Shown here: positions 61,928 to 64,000 of the stretch, in pieces
Layout of the letters: every line of letters starts with the position of its first letter
Position numbering within the stretch: position 1 is the stretch's first letter
The notes under the pieces: model-generated
Told to the model about the DNA's origin: nothing
Database searches by the model: none
Seen by the model: only the letters and a program-made list of their open reading frames with translations
Assembly (NCBI GenBank): GCA_038380795.1
Contig: CM076266.1
Location: 14,606,145 to 14,670,144, forward strand
DNA: 64,000 nt
Direction: 5' to 3'
Source: Pyrocephalus nanus
Lineage: Eukaryota > Chordata > Aves > Passeriformes > Tyrannidae
Translations under genes and position numbers: made by a program

Positions 61928-64000
61928 GGTGTGTATTATTAGAAAGCTAAAGCTAAAGGGAACTCAAATGGCTGAAATAACACAACCACATCTGGCAGAC
62001 CCTCATATCCTATGTACTAAGGCTCTTTGTTTCATAATCTGGTTTCATAAACCAAAATATTAATAGAGGTATATCTATAATTAATTGTATGCAGATATTT
62101 CCAGTAATAGAAAGGAGTAATATCTCAGCCTACAATTCAATGTAAGTAAAATGCAAAATTTACTGAAAGATAAAATTAGTGAAGGTGAATCAGATCCTTA
62201 ATTGTTTCCGGGTTGATGGAAAGTTACTGGCTAACCATTAAAACCAAATTACATGTAGTCTATCTGCTCAGTTTTTAAATGGGACATTTAATAAAATTAC
62301 TGTTGAATGGCTGTCACTAGACAGATATATTTAAATTACTTATATGGGATAATTTTAATTCTGTATTGTTTTATAATGCCATATTTTTGCCTGCCACTTT
62401 ATAATGGCAAACCAGCTGAACACCACAAGAATTTCAATGCAGTTAAATAACATTTGCATTACTATAGCTTGTTTGAAATTTATAATCAACTATTAATGGG
62501 CTTATGTTTACTGTCGTTGTTTTATGTGCTCCTTGGACTTACAGAGTGAATTATCCAGCTAAGGCTGGAGAAGGTTAGTGTATAAAAAATTGTTTGGGTT
62601 CTCATTTCAATTTGACTTGTTAAATTAGCTTTCTGTTGTCACCTCTGAGGTAGTAGAGGACTTGCTGAAAAATCTCCCTCATGGATTTTTGGGTATTATA
62701 ATAAATGTTAAATATGCCTGTATCTGTTAGAAAGAAAACAGAGTCCAGAACATGTTTGTAAAAACATAAGCCAAGGGCAGAAAGAGGAAGCAGAAGATGA
62801 GCTAATTATTCCAGCTGAAGATGTCACTTTGTGAAAATGAAACTGTAGAGTTTTTTAGATTTCTTTTGTATCATTTCTGTTGAATAAAGCTGGTATTGAA
62901 GTCCCAGGCCTTCGTAAAAGGACAGCGGCAATTCCTTGGCAAGAAGCTCAGTTGTTGAGGGAACTCGGATGCTTCATTCCCTGGCTCGGGATGCTGAGGG
63001 ATGTGCCTGTTCTCCTTTCTTCAGCTTGCTGCTGCAAAGAGACAGTATTCCTTTGCTTTCCTTCAGTATCTGTAGTCCTCTTTTTCTCCCAGAACTGGAG
63101 ACCTACCCTGCTGAAGTAGATGGAATTTTTTAAATTTTTTTTTAAGTTTAATTTTGAATGCTTAAACAAATACTGCCATCTGAAAAAAAGCCATTTGCAT
63201 AAGGTAACATTAGAATTTAAGGTAACCTCTGAAGGTTTGCATTTTGGTAACAAAGAGTACCTTTTCAAGACGTGTAGTAAGTTTGCTTTTCATTGCACTG
63301 AGTTCAGGTTTTCAGAGGCCTGATAGCATATCTGTGGCCTTTGTTGAAAATGTTGACTGTTCATTCATGAATGATTAACAGGTTGTTTTACTTAAAGGCA
63401 CGTATTTGCTTCCTACTGTGCCAGTATAAAATCTGTGTTCTGAAAATGCTGTCTGTGCAGTCTGTTTGAAGAATGCTGTGTGTTGATTCCAGAAACTTTG
63501 TCCTGTTTGCATGAAACTCTTTCACTTATCAGTTTGCAAGGATTTAGTGCTAGCAGACTTTTCTGAGAGACTGAAGTTAAATGTGGCAGATTTCTATAGT
63601 ATAATAATACAGAGCGTTGCTGAGCTCTGGGAGAGGTCCTTATGTTCTTGAAGTTACCAGATTGCTTAATGGGCTGTACAATTTTCATTCATGTTGTAGT
63701 GTCATAGAAGTATTTCTGCTTTTTAATTTTTATTTATCGCTTTTCTAGTAAGAGTGCTTCACTGTTCTTAGCAGGAGAAAGCAACATGAAAAAGTCTGAA
63801 ATCCACACCAAACAGCAAATGAATGTTGAAATGTTTGGAGTATAAGTCATTTTGTGTGTGCGTGCATGGGCACGTTGAAGGACGTGTTCTTGTGATTCTG
63901 ATAGTGAGAAGACAAAGAATCTCTTTTGGCAGATTTAATTCCATGTTTATGAGCATTCAGAGTTTGTTAGTGCGAAAAAGAACCTCGGGGTGAAGTTCTA

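Larger units (their letters stand above)
40446..64000 (+). other. ARHGAP12: ARHGAP12 intron 2 (5' part)
   Basis: At least 23.5 kb of intron with no recognised ARHGAP12 exon: I searched for the expected continuation (a PDSPVYANL-type segment and the WW domains) and did not see it. The + strand is T-rich with many poly-T runs, as expected of a transcribed intron. Subregions of note are listed separately. Open frames of 60-146 codons found here match no family I know. Confidence 0.75.

Noticed and set aside
62880..63119. 79-codon frame after AATAAAG near the end of the window, as a possible exon
   Set aside because: Translation matches no expected ARHGAP12 segment, and I see no clear acceptor/donor pair in the right phase.
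1..64000. CR1 LINEs, tRNA, rRNA, CRISPR arrays, operons or endogenous viral genes
   Set aside because: I looked for the usual CR1 3' end motifs, tRNA B-box-like sequence, regular spacer-repeat arrays and viral pol-like proteins and saw none I could support by eye; a library search could still reveal degraded copies.

Overview
This is vertebrate nuclear DNA, most probably from a bird. It is split-gene sequence with long non-coding stretches, one strong CpG island and consensus splice sites. The gap between its two genes is only about 27 kb, and I see no Alu- or L1-like SINE/LINE load. The bird call is an inference; what the sequence itself secures is a vertebrate, probably an amniote.

Two genes are recognisable, both on the + strand. 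Positions 1 to about 6095 hold the 3' end of KIF5B (kinesin-1 heavy chain): an upstream intron, the last main coding exon (1149-1278, encoding the conserved KPIRPGQ...-SAIRGGG tail), a 2.2 kb intron and a long terminal 3'UTR exon ending near AATAAA at 6070. Positions 33.4-64 kb hold the 5' part of ARHGAP12 (a Rho-family GTPase-activating protein). This comprises a CpG-island promoter with a non-coding first exon whose donor is at 33611, about 6.1 kb of intron 1, the first coding exon (39697-40445; ATG at 39780, N-terminal SH3 domain), and at least 23.5 kb of the next intron, which runs off the window. From memory, the order and orientation KIF5B then ARHGAP12 match human 10p11.22, so this looks like conserved synteny.

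The 6.1-33.3 kb interval is intergenic, and I find no convincing gene in it. It has two GC/CpG-rich patches (8.05-9.27 kb, with a strong CTCF-like motif; 12.54-13.05 kb), microsatellites, homopolymer tracts, a perfect 15-bp hairpin, homeodomain-type motif clusters and one possible retrosequence with an oligo-A tail. ARHGAP12 intron 1 carries a striking 34-bp GC-rich minisatellite (about 7.3 copies, five of them identical) 2.1 kb downstream of exon 1, and an exon-like 85-nt segment at 34598-34682. The following intron has a CpG-rich patch (48.70-49.15 kb), a purine-rich block (43.3-44.25 kb) and an in-frame 33-nt microexon-like segment (56918-56950).

Functionally the window is an ordinary two-gene region: a microtubule motor and a RhoGAP that are neighbours but not known to share a pathway. 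I did not find a convincing novel biological system. The most useful leads are the stop codon of KIF5B lying inside a splice donor, the candidate ARHGAP12 microexon and 5'UTR exon, the uORF, the minisatellite and the intergenic CTCF-like site.
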